Assembly (NCBI RefSeq): GCF_020532705.1
Contig: NZ_JAJAVD010000004.1
Coordinates: forward strand, 62,001 to 126,000
DNA length: 64,000 bases
From: Methylobacillus caricis
Lineage (GTDB): Bacteria; Pseudomonadota; Gammaproteobacteria; Burkholderiales; Methylophilaceae
Reading direction: 5' to 3'
Shown here: positions 63,494 through 64,000 of the stretch, one piece after another
Layout of the letters: every line of letters starts with the position of its first letter
Position numbering within the stretch: the first letter of the stretch is position 1
Notes under the pieces: generated by a model
Database searches by the model: none
What the model was told of the DNA's origin: nothing
What the model saw: the letters and a program-made list of their open reading frames with translations, nothing else
Made by a program: the position numbers and the translations under genes

Positions 63494-63988
63494 TCAAGGC
63501 TGGTCAGGCAATTCCATTACCAGCACCCGAGCAGTTTGCGCCTCGCGGAATGCAGCCAGCTTTTGCGCCAGGACGGTATCCGTGGTTGCCAGGATGGAAG
63601 CTGCAAACAAGCCGGCATTCGCTGCCCCTGCCTCACCAATGGCAAAGGTGGCCACTGGGATACCCTTGGGCATTTGCACAATGGACAGCAAGGAATCCTG
63701 TCCCTGCAAATGCCTTGAAGGCACAGGCACTCCAAGCACCGGTACTGTCGTCTTGGCTGCGACCATGCCTGGCAAGTGGGCAGCACCTCCTGCCCCCGCA
63801 ATAATGACACGCAAACCATTTCCGGCTGCCTGCTCGGCAAATTCAAACATCAGGTCAGGCGTGCGATGTGCTGAAACAACGCGCGCCTCATATGCAATAC
63901 CAAGATCAGACAACATTTGTGCTGCTGCACGCATCACGGGCCAGTCACTATCCGAGCCCATGATGATGGCTACCAATGGTTTGGACAT
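63494..63988 (-). CDS. purE: N5-carboxyaminoimidazole ribonucleotide mutase
   Basis: PurE moves the carboxylate of N5-CAIR to make CAIR. 164 aa. [21 protein letters not shown] (with the active histidine) and [25 protein letters not shown] are diagnostic. First gene of purEK; its upstream region lies beyond the window. Confidence 0.97.
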   Translation of the reverse strand: MSKPLVAIIMGSDSDWPVMRAAAQMLSDLGIAYEARVVSAHRTPDLMFEFAEQAAGNGLRVIIAGAGGAAHLPGMVAAKTTVPVLGVPVPSRHLQGQDSLLSIVQMPKGIPVATFAIGEAGAANAGLFAASILATTDTVLAQKLAAFREAQTARVLVMELPDQP

Positions 63989-64000
63989 CTATTTCCCCTT

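Overview
The window is a chromosomal segment of a Gram-negative bacterium, most likely a betaproteobacterium of the methylotroph family Methylophilaceae (Methylobacillus/Methylovorus type). This is an inference from gene orders (surA-pdxA-rsmA; leuS-lptE-holA; murJ-ribF-ileS-lspA beside rpsT; envC-gpmI-rhodanese-grxC-secB-gpsA), outer-membrane lipoproteins and TonB receptors, and moderate G+C. No methylotrophy gene lies in the window, so the family name is a best guess.

Layout. 1-11.6 kb: 3' end of surA, then pdxA, rsmA and adk; a convergent chemoreceptor; then leuS-lptE-holA-proA-nadD. 11.8-16.8 kb: a tightly overlapping minus-strand biotin operon (bioB-bioF-bioH-bioC-bioD) behind a small membrane protein. 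17-23.2 kb: pepN, a decayed queH remnant, and the divergent metR/metE pair with a perfect MetR box. 23.2-24.5 kb: an AT-rich, gene-poor stretch with one small coiled-coil protein. 24.5-33.8 kb: comF-trmL, then gpsA-SH3-secB-grxC-rhodanese facing gpmI-envC, then yjbQ and a cyclic-nucleotide-binding/AI-2E permease fusion. 33.8-36.1 kb: a visibly G+C-rich patch with a divergent marR/quinone-oxidoreductase pair and a broken ORF, probably acquired. 36.1-39.5 kb: a lipoprotein and clpB with a sigma-32-type promoter. 39.5-44.4 kb: Asp-box protein, DUF2946 protein, TonB receptor, PepSY protein and a small cytochrome c. 44.5-49.9 kb: the redox two-component pair regB/regA, then ppsA-ppsR. 50.1-55.9 kb: catalase, a DoxX protein, a Fiu-like siderophore receptor and a zinc alcohol dehydrogenase. 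56-64 kb: lspA, ileS, ribF, murJ, rpsT, purK and purE.

Most of this is housekeeping. The most notable signal is a pair of perfect tandem matches to the RegR/RegA binding consensus in the gap between the cytochrome c gene and regB, with a third near match beyond the cytochrome gene. This suggests a self-regulated redox module controlling the cytochrome and perhaps its neighbours. Other points of interest are a perfect 22-bp inverted repeat upstream of the alcohol dehydrogenase, the queH pseudogene, the MarR operator in the G+C-rich patch, and the permease fusion. I found no tRNA, rRNA, CRISPR array, prophage or intact insertion sequence.
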